Shown here: positions 51,634 through 59,852 of the stretch, one piece after another
Layout of the letters: each line of letters starts with the position of its first letter
Position numbering within the stretch: the stretch's first letter is position 1
From: Streptomyces sp. CHD11
GTDB taxonomy: Bacteria > Actinomycetota > Actinomycetes > Streptomycetales > Streptomycetaceae
Direction: 5' to 3'
DNA: 64,000 bases
NCBI RefSeq assembly: GCF_018638295.1
Contig: NZ_JABTTS010000010.1
Coordinates: 1-64,000 of the forward strand
Translations under genes and position numbers: made by a program
The notes under the pieces: model-generated
Seen by the model: only the letters and a program-made list of their open reading frames with translations
The model's database searches: none
What the model was told of the DNA's origin: nothing

Positions 51634-52247
51634 CACCCGTGCCCGACGCGACCCCGCTCCGCAGAGCGCCCGTGCAGCGGCGCAGTGCCGAGCGCCTGGC
51701 CAGAATCCTCGACGCCTGCGCCGCGCTTCTCGACGAGGCGGGCTACGACGACCTCAGCACCCGTGCCGTCGCGGAACGTGCCGGGGTGCCCATCGGCTCC
51801 GTCTACCGCTTCTTCGGCAACAAGCGCCAGATGGCCGGCGCCCTCGCCCAGCGCAACCTGGAGCGCTTCTCCGAACGGGTCACCGAACGGCTCCGGGACA
51901 CCGGGGACCGGGGCTGGCGGCACGCCATGGACGTCGTGCTCGACACCTATCTGGACATGAAGCGCACCGCACCCGGCTTCTCCCTGGTCGACTTCGGCAA
52001 CCAGATCCCGGTCGGCACCCGCCGCGCCGAACCCAACCACGCAGTCGCCGACCGTCTCACCGACCTGCTCTCCGCCTACCTGGGCCGCGAGGCCGACGAG
52101 GACCTGCGCCGCGCCTTCCTCATCGCCGTCGAGACCGCCGACGCCCTCGTTCACCTGGCGTTCCGCATCACGCCCGAGGGGGACGAGAAGGTGATCGGCG
52201 AGCTGCGTGAGATGCTGCGCGCCTATCTGGCCCGGGTGCTGGACTGA
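51627..52247 (+). CDS. TetR-family regulator
   Basis: 206 residues from ATG 51627, overlapping the lipoprotein stop by 7 bases; GTG 51630 is also possible. The helix-turn-helix RLARILDACAALLDEAGYDDLSTRAVAERAGVPIGSVYRFFGNKRQM is complete. The C-terminal half has the TetR_C_17-like pattern (DVVLDTYLDMKRTAPGFSLVDFGNQIP). It is followed after 31 bases by an 18-bp operator-like dyad that stands before the molybdopterin oxidoreductase gene, its likely target. Confidence 0.86.
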   Translation: MVTPVPDATPLRRAPVQRRSAERLARILDACAALLDEAGYDDLSTRAVAERAGVPIGSVYRFFGNKRQMAGALAQRNLERFSERVTERLRDTGDRGWRHAMDVVLDTYLDMKRTAPGFSLVDFGNQIPVGTRRAEPNHAVADRLTDLLSAYLGREADEDLRRAFLIAVETADALVHLAFRITPEGDEKVIGELREMLRAYLARVLD

Positions 52248-52278
52248 GACGAGGGTGCACGCCGCCCCTCCCCAGCAT

Positions 52279-52296
52279 GCGTACCGGTCGGTATGC
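52279..52296. promoter_or_regulatory. TetR-type operator before the molybdopterin oxidoreductase
   Basis: GCGTACCG-GT-CGGTATGC has 8-base arms with one mismatch and the ACCG/CGGT core common to TetR operators. It lies 31 bases past the TetR gene and 46 bases before GTG 52343. Confidence 0.6.
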
Positions 52297-52342
52297 TCGG
52301 CTCGTCCGCGCCACCACCGCCGCCGCCGTACCGGGAGGCCCC

Positions 52343-54601
52343 GTGTCCCGCACCGCCCTGCGTATCTGCCCCTTGTGCGAGGCCACCTGCGGTCTGGTGC
52401 TCACCGTCGACGACGGCCGGGTCACCGGCGCCCGCGGCGACCGTGACGACGTGTTCAGCAAGGGCTTCATCTGCCCCAAGGGCGCTGCCTTCGGCGCACT
52501 GGACGCCGACCCCGACCGGCTGCGGGGCCCGCTCGTCCGGGTCGACGGCGAGCTGCGGGAGGCCACCTGGGCGGAGGCGTTCGACGCCGTGGCCGCCGGG
52601 ATACGGCCCGTGGTCGAGCGGTACGGCCCGCACGCCGTGGGTGTCGTCCTGGGCAACCCCAACGTGCACACCATGGCCGGTGCCCTCTACCCGCCCCTTC
52701 TGATCGCGGGGCTCGGCACCCGCAGCGTGTTCACCGCCTCCACGGTCGACCAGATGCCCAAGCACGTCTCCAGCGGACTGCTCTTCGGCGACGCGAACCT
52801 CATCCCCGTACCCGACCTCGACCGCACCGGCCACCTGCTGCTGATCGGCGCCAACCCCCTGGAGTCGAACGGCAGTCTGTGTACGGCCCCTGACTTTCCC
52901 GGCCGGCTCAGGGCGCTCAGGGCCCGCGGCGGCACCCTGACCGTCATCGACCCCCGCCGCACCCGCACCGCCCGCCTCGCCGACCGCCACCTCGCCATCC
53001 GTCCCGGCACGGACGCCCTGCTCCTCGCGGCGATGGCGCACACCCTGTTCGAGGAGGGCCTCGCCGACCTCGGCGAGCGGGCCACGCACATCCAGGGCGT
53101 CGACGAACTCGCCGCCGCGCTGGACGATTTCACTCCCGAGGCCGTCGCCGCCGCCTGCGACATCGACGCAGCGGCCATCCGCACCCTCACCCGTGAACTC
53201 GCCGCCGCCCCCACCGCCGCCGTCTACGGCCGCATCGGCAGCTGCACCGTCCCGCACGGCACCCTGGCCAGCTGGCTCGTGGACGTCCTCAACATCCTCA
53301 CCGGCAACCTCGACCGTCCCGGCGGAGCGCTCTTCCCGCAGGCGGCCACCGACCGGACTCCGCGCCCCGCCGGCCCCGGCCGCGGCTTCGCCCTCGGACG
53401 CTGGCACTCCCGGGTACGCCGGCACCCGGAGGCCAAGGGAGAACTCCCGCTGTCCTCCCTCGCCGAGGAGATCGACACCCCCACCGCCGAGGGCGAGCCG
53501 GTCCGCGCCCTCGTCGCCGTCGCCGCCAACCCGGTGCTCTCCGCCCCGGACGGCGACCGCCTCGACAAGGCGCTGGGCGGCCTCGACTTCATGGTGAGCG
53601 TCGATCCGTACCTCAACGAGACCTCACGGCACGCGGACGTCGTCCTGCCGCCGCCCCCGCCCGCGCAGAGCCCGCACCACGACTTCGCCTTCAACACCCT
53701 CGCCGTCCGCAACCAGGTCCGCTACACCCGCCCCGCCGTCCCCCTGGAACCCGGCCGGATGGCCGAGACCGAGATCCTCGCCCGGCTCGTCCTGGCCGCG
53801 ACCGGCATGCACGGCGCCGATCCGGCCGCCGTGGACACCCTGGTGATCGACCAGACCCTCGGCAAGGCGGTCCAGGCCCCGCACTCCCCGGTCCACGGCC
53901 GCGACCCGCAGGAGCTCGCCGGCCTGCTCACCGGCGAGAACGGCCCCGAACGGCGCCTCGACATGATGCTGCGCCTCGGCCCCTACGGCGACGGCTTCGG
54001 CGCCGACCGGGACGGACTCACCCTGGACCGGCTGCTCGCCCACCCGCACGGCATCGACCTCGGCCCCCTGCGCCCGAGGCTGCCCCAGCCGCTGAAGACC
54101 CGCAGCGGCAGGGTCGAACTGCTCCCCGAACCGATCGCCGCCGATCTCCCGCGCCTGCGCGCGGCCCTGGACGGGCGCCCCGGCGGGCTCGTCCTCGTCG
54201 GCCGCCGCCATCTGCGCTCCAACAACAGCTGGATGCACAACGTGCCCGCCCTCACCGGCGGCTCCAACCGCTGCACCCTGCACCTGCATCCCGAGGACGC
54301 CGAACGCCTCGGCGTGGAGAACGGACAACCGGTCCGCGTCAAGGGCGCCGGGGGAGAGGTGACCGCCCCCGCCGAGGTGACCGACGCCGTGCGCCCCGGG
54401 GTGGTGAGCCTGCCGCACGGCTGGGGGCACGACCGCCCCGGCACCCGCCTGGGACACGCGGCCGCCGATCCCGGAGTCAACGTCAACCAGCTCCTCGACG
54501 GCAGCCTCCTCGACCCGCTGTCGGGCAACGCCGTCCTCAACGGGGTGCCCGTCGAGCTGGCCCCGCTGACCGCCGCCGCGCCCGAACGCTCGGGCCTGTG
54601 A
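52343..54601 (+). CDS. Molybdopterin-dependent oxidoreductase (DMSO reductase family)
   Basis: 752 residues from GTG 52343 (GGGAGG upstream). The N-terminus carries a CPLCEATC...FICPKG [4Fe-4S] motif (C-x2-C-x3-C-x~28-C). Molybdopterin regions follow: GANPLESNGS, VIDPRRTRTARLADRHLAIRPGTDALLLAAMAHTLFEEG, NILTGNLDRPGGALFP, and the C-terminal dinucleotide domain with HLHPEDAERLGVENGQPVRV and HGWGHDRPGTRLGHAAADPGVNVNQL. No Tat signal, so cytoplasmic. Closest in style to formate dehydrogenase/assimilatory nitrate reductase chains, but no partner subunit lies nearby; substrate unknown. Likely controlled by the preceding TetR. Confidence 0.85.
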   Translation: MSRTALRICPLCEATCGLVLTVDDGRVTGARGDRDDVFSKGFICPKGAAFGALDADPDRLRGPLVRVDGELREATWAEAFDAVAAGIRPVVERYGPHAVGVVLGNPNVHTMAGALYPPLLIAGLGTRSVFTASTVDQMPKHVSSGLLFGDANLIPVPDLDRTGHLLLIGANPLESNGSLCTAPDFPGRLRALRARGGTLTVIDPRRTRTARLADRHLAIRPGTDALLLAAMAHTLFEEGLADLGERATHIQGVDELAAALDDFTPEAVAAACDIDAAAIRTLTRELAAAPTAAVYGRIGSCTVPHGTLASWLVDVLNILTGNLDRPGGALFPQAATDRTPRPAGPGRGFALGRWHSRVRRHPEAKGELPLSSLAEEIDTPTAEGEPVRALVAVAANPVLSAPDGDRLDKALGGLDFMVSVDPYLNETSRHADVVLPPPPPAQSPHHDFAFNTLAVRNQVRYTRPAVPLEPGRMAETEILARLVLAATGMHGADPAAVDTLVIDQTLGKAVQAPHSPVHGRDPQELAGLLTGENGPERRLDMMLRLGPYGDGFGADRDGLTLDRLLAHPHGIDLGPLRPRLPQPLKTRSGRVELLPEPIAADLPRLRAALDGRPGGLVLVGRRHLRSNNSWMHNVPALTGGSNRCTLHLHPEDAERLGVENGQPVRVKGAGGEVTAPAEVTDAVRPGVVSLPHGWGHDRPGTRLGHAAADPGVNVNQLLDGSLLDPLSGNAVLNGVPVELAPLTAAAPERSGL

Positions 54602-54675
54602 CCTGAGCAAAGCTGTGACCTGGGGTTTTGCTCTTATTGCTCGCGGGCCGACGTCTTGCTGACGCGCCTTCGCCG

Positions 54676-54732
54676 CACCTAACGTCGTCGCACCGCCGGC
54701 CCTGGTGGGAGTTCAAGGGCGAACGTTAGGTG
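54676..54732. promoter_or_regulatory. Inverted repeat in the CitMHS leader
   Basis: CACCTAACGT (54676-54685) and ACGTTAGGTG (54723-54732) are perfectly complementary, 37 bases apart, and the second ends 7 bases before ATG 54740. As RNA the stem would hide the ribosome site (TTAGGTG). As DNA the arms could be two half-sites of one regulator. Confidence 0.5.
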
Positions 54733-54739
54733 TCCATTC

Positions 54740-56209
54740 ATGCTGACCATCCTCGGCTTCGCCATGATCGCGACCTTCCTGGTCCTGATCATGATGAAGA
54801 AGATGTCGCCGATCGCGGCACTCGTGCTGATCCCCGCACTGTTCTGCGTGTTCGTCGGCAAGGGGGCGCACCTCGGTGACTACGTCATCGACGGCGTGTC
54901 CGGCCTCGCCCCCACCGCGGCGATGCTCATGTTTGCGATCGTCTACTTCGGTGTGATGATCGACGTCGGACTCTTCGACCCCGTCGTCCGCGGAATCCTG
55001 CGGTTCTGCAAGGCGGACCCGATGCGGATCGTCGTCGGCACCGCGGTGCTCGCCGCGATCGTGTCCCTGGACGGCGACGGGTCCACCACCTTCATGATCA
55101 CCGTGTCGGCGATGTACCCGCTGTACAAGCGCCTCGGGATGAGCCTGGTCGTGATGACCGGTGTGGCCGCCATGGCCAACGGTGTGATGAACACCGTCCC
55201 CTGGGGCGGCCCGACGGCCCGCGCGGCGACCGCGCTGAAGCTCGACGCCGCAGACATCTTCGTTCCGATGATCCCCGCCCTGCTGGTCGGGCTGCTGGGG
55301 GTCTTCGTCCTGGCCTACGTGCTGGGACTGAGGGAGCGCAGGCGGCTGGGCACGGTGACGCTGGACGAGGCGGGGAGCCGGGAGTCCGCCGAGAAGCCCA
55401 CCGGGGAGCGGGAGGCGGCGCTGGTCGGCGCGGGGAGCGCGACAGGCGACTCCGTCCCGGCGAACCGCGGCACGGGTGCCGGTACCGGTGCCGGTACGAA
55501 TCCTGGTACGGGCACGGGTCCCGGTACGGACTCCGGAAGGGAAGAGGCCGCCGCGGACTCCGACGACTTCCAGGGACTCGACCCCGACCGCCCCACTCTG
55601 CGCCCCAGGCTCTACTGGTTCAACGCGCTGCTCACCGTCTCCCTGCTCACCGCCATGATCACGGAGTTGCTGCCGATCCCGGTGCTGTTCCTGCTCGGCG
55701 CCGCTCTCGCGCTCTCCGTCAACTTCCCCCACCTCCCCGACCAGCGGGCCCGTATCGCGGCCCACGCCGACAACGTCCTCAACGTCTCCGGCATGGTCTT
55801 CGCCGCGGCCGTCTTCACCGGCGTCCTCCAGGGCACCGGCATGGTCGACAGCATGGCCAACTCGCTGGTGAACACCGTCCCCGACGGCTTGGGCCCGCAC
55901 ATGGCCCTGGTCACCGGCGTGCTCAGCCTGCCGCTGACCTACTTCATGTCCAACGACGGCTTCTACTTCGGTGTCCTGCCCGTACTCGCCGAGGCCGGCG
56001 CCGCGCATGGTGTCTCCCCGCTGGAAATGGCCCGCGCCTCCCTGGTCGGCCAGCCGCTGCACATGTCCAGCCCGCTCGTCCCCGCCGTGTACGTCCTGGT
56101 CGGCATGGCCAGGGTCGAGTTCGGCGACCACACGCGGTTCGTGGTGAAGTGGGCCGCCCTGACCTGCCTGCTGATCCTCGGGGCCGGTGTCCTGTTCGGC
56201 ATCGTCTGA
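54740..56209 (+). CDS. Citrate-metal transporter, CitMHS family
   Basis: 489 residues with about twelve membrane helices. Takes up citrate complexed with a divalent metal in symport with protons. CitMHS features: MKKMSPIAALVLIPALF, YFGVMIDVGLFDPVV, SLDGDGSTTFMITVSAMYPLY, NTVPWGGPTARA and LTYFMSNDGFYFGVLPV. A cytoplasmic loop at residues ~205-285 contains a Thr/Gly run (GTGAGTGAGTNPGTGTGPGT) not usual in the family. An inverted repeat sits in the leader. No two-component system is adjacent. Confidence 0.9.
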   Translation: MLTILGFAMIATFLVLIMMKKMSPIAALVLIPALFCVFVGKGAHLGDYVIDGVSGLAPTAAMLMFAIVYFGVMIDVGLFDPVVRGILRFCKADPMRIVVGTAVLAAIVSLDGDGSTTFMITVSAMYPLYKRLGMSLVVMTGVAAMANGVMNTVPWGGPTARAATALKLDAADIFVPMIPALLVGLLGVFVLAYVLGLRERRRLGTVTLDEAGSRESAEKPTGEREAALVGAGSATGDSVPANRGTGAGTGAGTNPGTGTGPGTDSGREEAAADSDDFQGLDPDRPTLRPRLYWFNALLTVSLLTAMITELLPIPVLFLLGAALALSVNFPHLPDQRARIAAHADNVLNVSGMVFAAAVFTGVLQGTGMVDSMANSLVNTVPDGLGPHMALVTGVLSLPLTYFMSNDGFYFGVLPVLAEAGAAHGVSPLEMARASLVGQPLHMSSPLVPAVYVLVGMARVEFGDHTRFVVKWAALTCLLILGAGVLFGIV

Positions 56210-56237
56210 GCCGGCCGGCCGGGGGAAGGAACCGATC

Positions 56238-57470
56238 ATGACGCCCGGTGGGAACCGCCGCTGGCTGCTCCGCCTCGTCATCGCCTTCGGCTTCGCGCAG
56301 GCGGCGGTGTCGATGGCCCGGCCCGCCGTCTCCTACCGGGCGCTGGCGCTGGGCGCCGACGAGACGGCGGTCGGTGTGATCGCGGGCGGGTACGCGCTGC
56401 TGCCGCTGTTCGCCGCCGTACCGCTCGGCCGGCGCACCGACCGGGGCCGCTGCGCGCCACTGCTGTGGGCCGGCGTGGTGCTCATCTCCGGTGGCTGCGC
56501 GCTGAGCGGCCTCGCGGGCTCGCTGTGGACGATGGCGCTGTGGAGCGGCGTGATGGGCCTCGGCCACCTCTGTTTCGTCATCGGTGCGCAGTCGCTCGTC
56601 GCCCGCCGGTCCGCACCGCACGAACAGGACCGCAACTTCGGCCACTTCACCATCGGTGCCTCGATCGGGCAGCTGGCCGGTCCCATCGCGGCGGGCGCGC
56701 TGATCGGCGCGGACATGGCCCGCAGCAGTGCGCTCGCCCTGCTGGTGGCGGGAGCCGGCGGTGCGGTCGCCCTCGCCTCGCTCCGGCGTATCGAACAGCC
56801 CGCGTCCCGCACACCCCGCGGCACGGAACAGGACGAGCGGGTGCCGGTGCGCGGCATCCTGCGGGCCAGGGGCGTCCCCGCGGGCATCCTCATCAGCATG
56901 GCCGTGCTGTCCGCGACCGACATCCTCACCGCCTACCTTCCGGTGGTCGGCGAACACCGGGGTATCGACCCGGCTGCCATCGGCCTGTTGCTCAGCCTCC
57001 GCGCGGCGGCCACGATCGCCTGCCGGCTGGTGCTCACGCCCCTGCTGCGGCTGTTCGGCCGTACCACGCTGCTGACGGTGACCTGTCTCCTGGCGGGCCT
57101 GGCGTGCGCGGCCGTGGCGGTGCCGGTGCCGGTCCGGGCGCTGGCGGTGATCCTTGCCGTGCTCGGCTTCTGTCTGGGCGTCGGTCAGCCCCTGTCCATG
57201 ACGACGGTCGTCCGGGCCGCACCCGCCGAGGCCCGTTCCACGGCCCTCGCCCTGCGCCTGACCGGCAACCGCCTGGGCCAGGTCGCCGCACCCGGGGCGG
57301 CCGGCCTGATCGCCGGGACCGCGGGCGTGGCGGCGCCGTTCGTGCTGCTGGGCGTCCTTCTCCTGCTGTCCTCGGGCGTCGCCCTGTGCACCCCGCCCGG
57401 TCCCGGACAGGACCGGCCCGCCGACCGGGACGGCGCCCGCGACCGACCCCGGTGCGGTACGACCCGCTGA
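56238..57470 (+). CDS. MFS transporter, 12-helix type
   Basis: 410 residues from ATG 56238 (AAGGA upstream). Twelve hydrophobic segments. Loop 2-3 has PLGRRTDRGR, a variant MFS motif A, and GHFTIGASIGQLAGPIAAGALIG corresponds to motif C, typical of exporters. A central loop of ~30 residues is hydrophilic. It follows CitMHS by 28 bases on the same strand and could be cotranscribed. Substrate unknown. Confidence 0.82.
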   Translation: MTPGGNRRWLLRLVIAFGFAQAAVSMARPAVSYRALALGADETAVGVIAGGYALLPLFAAVPLGRRTDRGRCAPLLWAGVVLISGGCALSGLAGSLWTMALWSGVMGLGHLCFVIGAQSLVARRSAPHEQDRNFGHFTIGASIGQLAGPIAAGALIGADMARSSALALLVAGAGGAVALASLRRIEQPASRTPRGTEQDERVPVRGILRARGVPAGILISMAVLSATDILTAYLPVVGEHRGIDPAAIGLLLSLRAAATIACRLVLTPLLRLFGRTTLLTVTCLLAGLACAAVAVPVPVRALAVILAVLGFCLGVGQPLSMTTVVRAAPAEARSTALALRLTGNRLGQVAAPGAAGLIAGTAGVAAPFVLLGVLLLLSSGVALCTPPGPGQDRPADRDGARDRPRCGTTR

Positions 57471-57570
57471 GCGGTGCCGCGGGCGCGTCCGTACTGAAAG
57501 AATGGCGGGATCACGCGAAGTACGGGCCCTGCCCGAAGAGTTGGGCGCGTACTCCTATGAGGAGAGCTTC

Positions 57571-57768
57571 ATGCTGCTGATCGTCCTGGCCGGAGTACTG
57601 GTCGTCGTCATCGGGGGATGCGCCTGTGTCGTTCGGGCGTCACGGGGCGGCCCGCGGTGGGCGCGCGGCGTGGCGGTGGCGACCCTGGCCGCCGGTGAAC
57701 TGGTCCGGAAGAGCCGGCCGCGCGGCAACGGCGGCTCGAGTGGCGCCGAGATGAGCGGAGACGGCTGA
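57571..57768 (+). CDS. Small membrane protein, 65 residues
   Basis: ATG 57571 has GAGGAG 6 bases upstream, better than in-frame ATG 57502. One hydrophobic segment (MLLIVLAGVLVVVIGGCACVV) is followed by a basic, then Gly/Ser-rich tail. It could be a signal-anchored small protein. No family recognised. Confidence 0.55.
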   Translation: MLLIVLAGVLVVVIGGCACVVRASRGGPRWARGVAVATLAAGELVRKSRPRGNGGSSGAEMSGDG

Positions 57769-58375
57769 AGCGCCGGCACCGGGCGCGGCGGGTGCGTCGG
57801 GCAGGGGGCGCGCCACCAGGTCGCTGCTGCTGCGCGTCGCCGGGGCGATCCGGGACGTCGGTGCCGGTGGGGGAAGTGGTCGCCGGCGCGCGGACGCACC
57901 TGCCCGGACCGCGGACGGCGGGGACGCGGCGCGGCGGCCGGCGCGCATGCCGACCCCGGAACCACGGGCCGGGCGGCACGGGCCGGGCGACACGGACCGG
58001 CGACGCGCACCCGACGACATCGCCGGCGGCGATCCGCGTGAACGCCGGCCGCTGGACCTGATCCTCGGGACCTGGACCGCCCGGACACCGTACTGGCCGG
58101 GCCCGGGGACCGGCACCGGGAGATTCGACCAGGAGGACGTCGACCCGTCCGGCGATGCGGTCGGCCGGGCAGGAGTCGCCGGTCCCGCCGACCCGCGCGC
58201 TGAATCCGGACGTCCGCTTTCTCACGGATCGGACGAAGCGCCGAGATCCCGTCCCGCGTCTTCCCCCGGCCGCCTACTTTCCGTTAGCTTCCGTGACTCA
58301 TGCGCCCCGTACGACCCGCACGAGGCGTTCGACCGCGGAGCGCCAGCGCCCTGATGAGCCCTCGGGGGCACCTTC
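57769..58375. other. 600-base region without a convincing gene
   Basis: Very GC-rich. Long frames on both strands reflect composition; the plus-strand frame at 57947-58354 has a patch reading RRPLDLILGTWTARTPYWPG but no ribosome site and uneven third positions. 58260-58300 (TACTTTCCGTTAGCTTCCGTGACTC) is AT-richer and is the likely promoter of the ABC ATPase gene. The region may be gene decay. Confidence 0.5.
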
Positions 58376-59719
58376 ATGACACGCGCCATCACGCTGAACG
58401 ACGTGAGCAAGGCATACACGCGGGGCGCCCGCGTGGTGGACCGGCTCTCGCTGGACATCGCGCCCGGCGAGTTCCTCGTCCTGCTCGGGCCCTCGGGCTG
58501 CGGCAAATCCACCGTGCTCAGGATGATCGCCGGACTGGAGGAGATCGACGAGGGGCGGCTGTTCCTGGACGGCGAGTACGGCAACGATCTGCCGCCCTCC
58601 GAACGGGACATGGCGATGGTGTTCCAGAACTTCGCCCTCTACCCGAGCATGACCAGCCGCGACAACATCGGCTTCCCGCTGCGCATCGAGGCCCCCGGGG
58701 CCGACCCCGCCCCGCGGGTCGACGCCACCGCCCGGATGCTCGGCATCGAGGACCTGCTCGACCGGTTCCCCGCCCAGCTCTCCGGTGGCGAACGCCAGCG
58801 GGTGGCGATGGGCCGGGCGATCGCCCGCCACCCGTCCGCCTTCCTGATGGACGAGCCGCTGTCCAACCTCGACGCCAAGCTCCGCAACCATCTGCGCGCC
58901 GAGATCTCCCAGCTCACCCGCGAACTGGGCGTCACCACCGTCTACGTCACCCACGACCAGTCCGAGGCGATGTCGCTCGGCGACCGGGTCGCCGTGCTGC
59001 GCGGCGGTGTCCTCCAGCAGGTCGGCACCCCGCGCGCGGTGTACTCGCTGCCGGACAACGTCTTCGTCGCCGCGTTCATCGGCATCCCGCGCATCAATCT
59101 GCTGCGCGGTCTGGTGCGCGCACCGCTGGACGGGGCGATGACCGTCAGCCTGGGCAAGCAGTTCCTGCGGCTGCCCGAACCGCTGTCGCTGGACCACCAG
59201 TTGCTGCGTGTGCAGCAGGGCAGGGAAGTGATCGTGGGCCTGCGCTCGGAGGCCGTGCGGATCGCCAAACCGGCCGCCGCCCGGACCGGTGAGGTGGCCC
59301 TCACCGGCCTGGTGGAACACCTGGAGTTCCAGGGCCACGAGGTGCTCGTCCACTTCGACACCGGCTCCAGCCCCGCCCGCGTCCCCGAACTGGAGGCCCC
59401 GCGCCCGGCGGCCGACCGTCCGGACCGGCGCCGCCGCCGCGAGGGCGGCACGGTCCTGGAGCGGCTACGGGTACGTGCGGGGGCGCTGCGTGCGGGGTCC
59501 GTCGCCGCGGAGACCGAGTCCGTACCGCCGGACCCGCCCTCCGCCGCCGTGGAACCGCGGGTACCCGGCGACCTCATCGTCCGCACCACTCCCGACATCC
59601 GGCTCCGGCACGGCATGCAGGTACCGCTCCTGGTGGATCTCGCCCACCTGTTCATCTTCGACCAGTCCGGTCGGCGGATCTGCCCGAATCCGGACCGGCT
59701 GCCCGATCTGGAGGAGTGA
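58376..59719 (+). CDS. ABC transporter ATP-binding protein, sugar-importer (MsiK/UgpC) type, orphan
   Basis: 447 residues. Walker A GPSGCGKST near residue 39, Q-loop VFQNFALYP, signature LSGGERQRVAMGRAIAR, Walker B AFLMDEPLSNLDAKLR and H-loop THDQSEAMSLGDR are complete. The C-terminal TOBE region is present (VGLRSEAVRIAKP) but is interrupted by a ~70-residue Arg/Pro/Glu-rich insert before LRHGMQVPLLVDLAHLFIFDQSG. No permease or binding protein is adjacent. In Streptomyces one ATPase (MsiK) can serve several importers, so a shared or alternative energising role is possible. Confidence 0.88.
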   Translation: MTRAITLNDVSKAYTRGARVVDRLSLDIAPGEFLVLLGPSGCGKSTVLRMIAGLEEIDEGRLFLDGEYGNDLPPSERDMAMVFQNFALYPSMTSRDNIGFPLRIEAPGADPAPRVDATARMLGIEDLLDRFPAQLSGGERQRVAMGRAIARHPSAFLMDEPLSNLDAKLRNHLRAEISQLTRELGVTTVYVTHDQSEAMSLGDRVAVLRGGVLQQVGTPRAVYSLPDNVFVAAFIGIPRINLLRGLVRAPLDGAMTVSLGKQFLRLPEPLSLDHQLLRVQQGREVIVGLRSEAVRIAKPAAARTGEVALTGLVEHLEFQGHEVLVHFDTGSSPARVPELEAPRPAADRPDRRRRREGGTVLERLRVRAGALRAGSVAAETESVPPDPPSAAVEPRVPGDLIVRTTPDIRLRHGMQVPLLVDLAHLFIFDQSGRRICPNPDRLPDLEE

Positions 59720-59764
59720 CACGGCGCGGGAGCGCGGATCCGCCCGTCCCCCTGGCGCCGGAAA

Positions 59765-59779
59765 ATTATCACCGCTAGT
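59765..59779. promoter_or_regulatory. Operator copy 2 before the aldehyde dehydrogenase gene
   Basis: On the minus strand the site reads ACTAGCGGTGATAAT, 13 of 15 bases identical to the site at 63351, and the match continues upstream (TAAACTAGC against GAAACTAGC). It lies 74 bases before ATG 59853. It is less symmetric than the other two copies. Confidence 0.6.
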
Positions 59780-59852
59780 TTAGTCGGCGGACGACACAGG
59801 CACCGGCCGATCTGGGCACCGCACCCCCACGCCCGCCCACGGAGGAAGCGCG

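Noticed and set aside
54604..54632. Hairpin GAGCAAA/TTTGCTC after the molybdopterin oxidoreductase as terminator
   Set aside because: Only 7 paired bases with a 15-base loop; too weak to list as a terminator.
54713..56281. 522-codon minus-strand frame over the CitMHS gene
   Set aside because: Antisense to a transporter with recognisable family motifs; composition is Gly/His/Asp-rich, typical of shadow frames.
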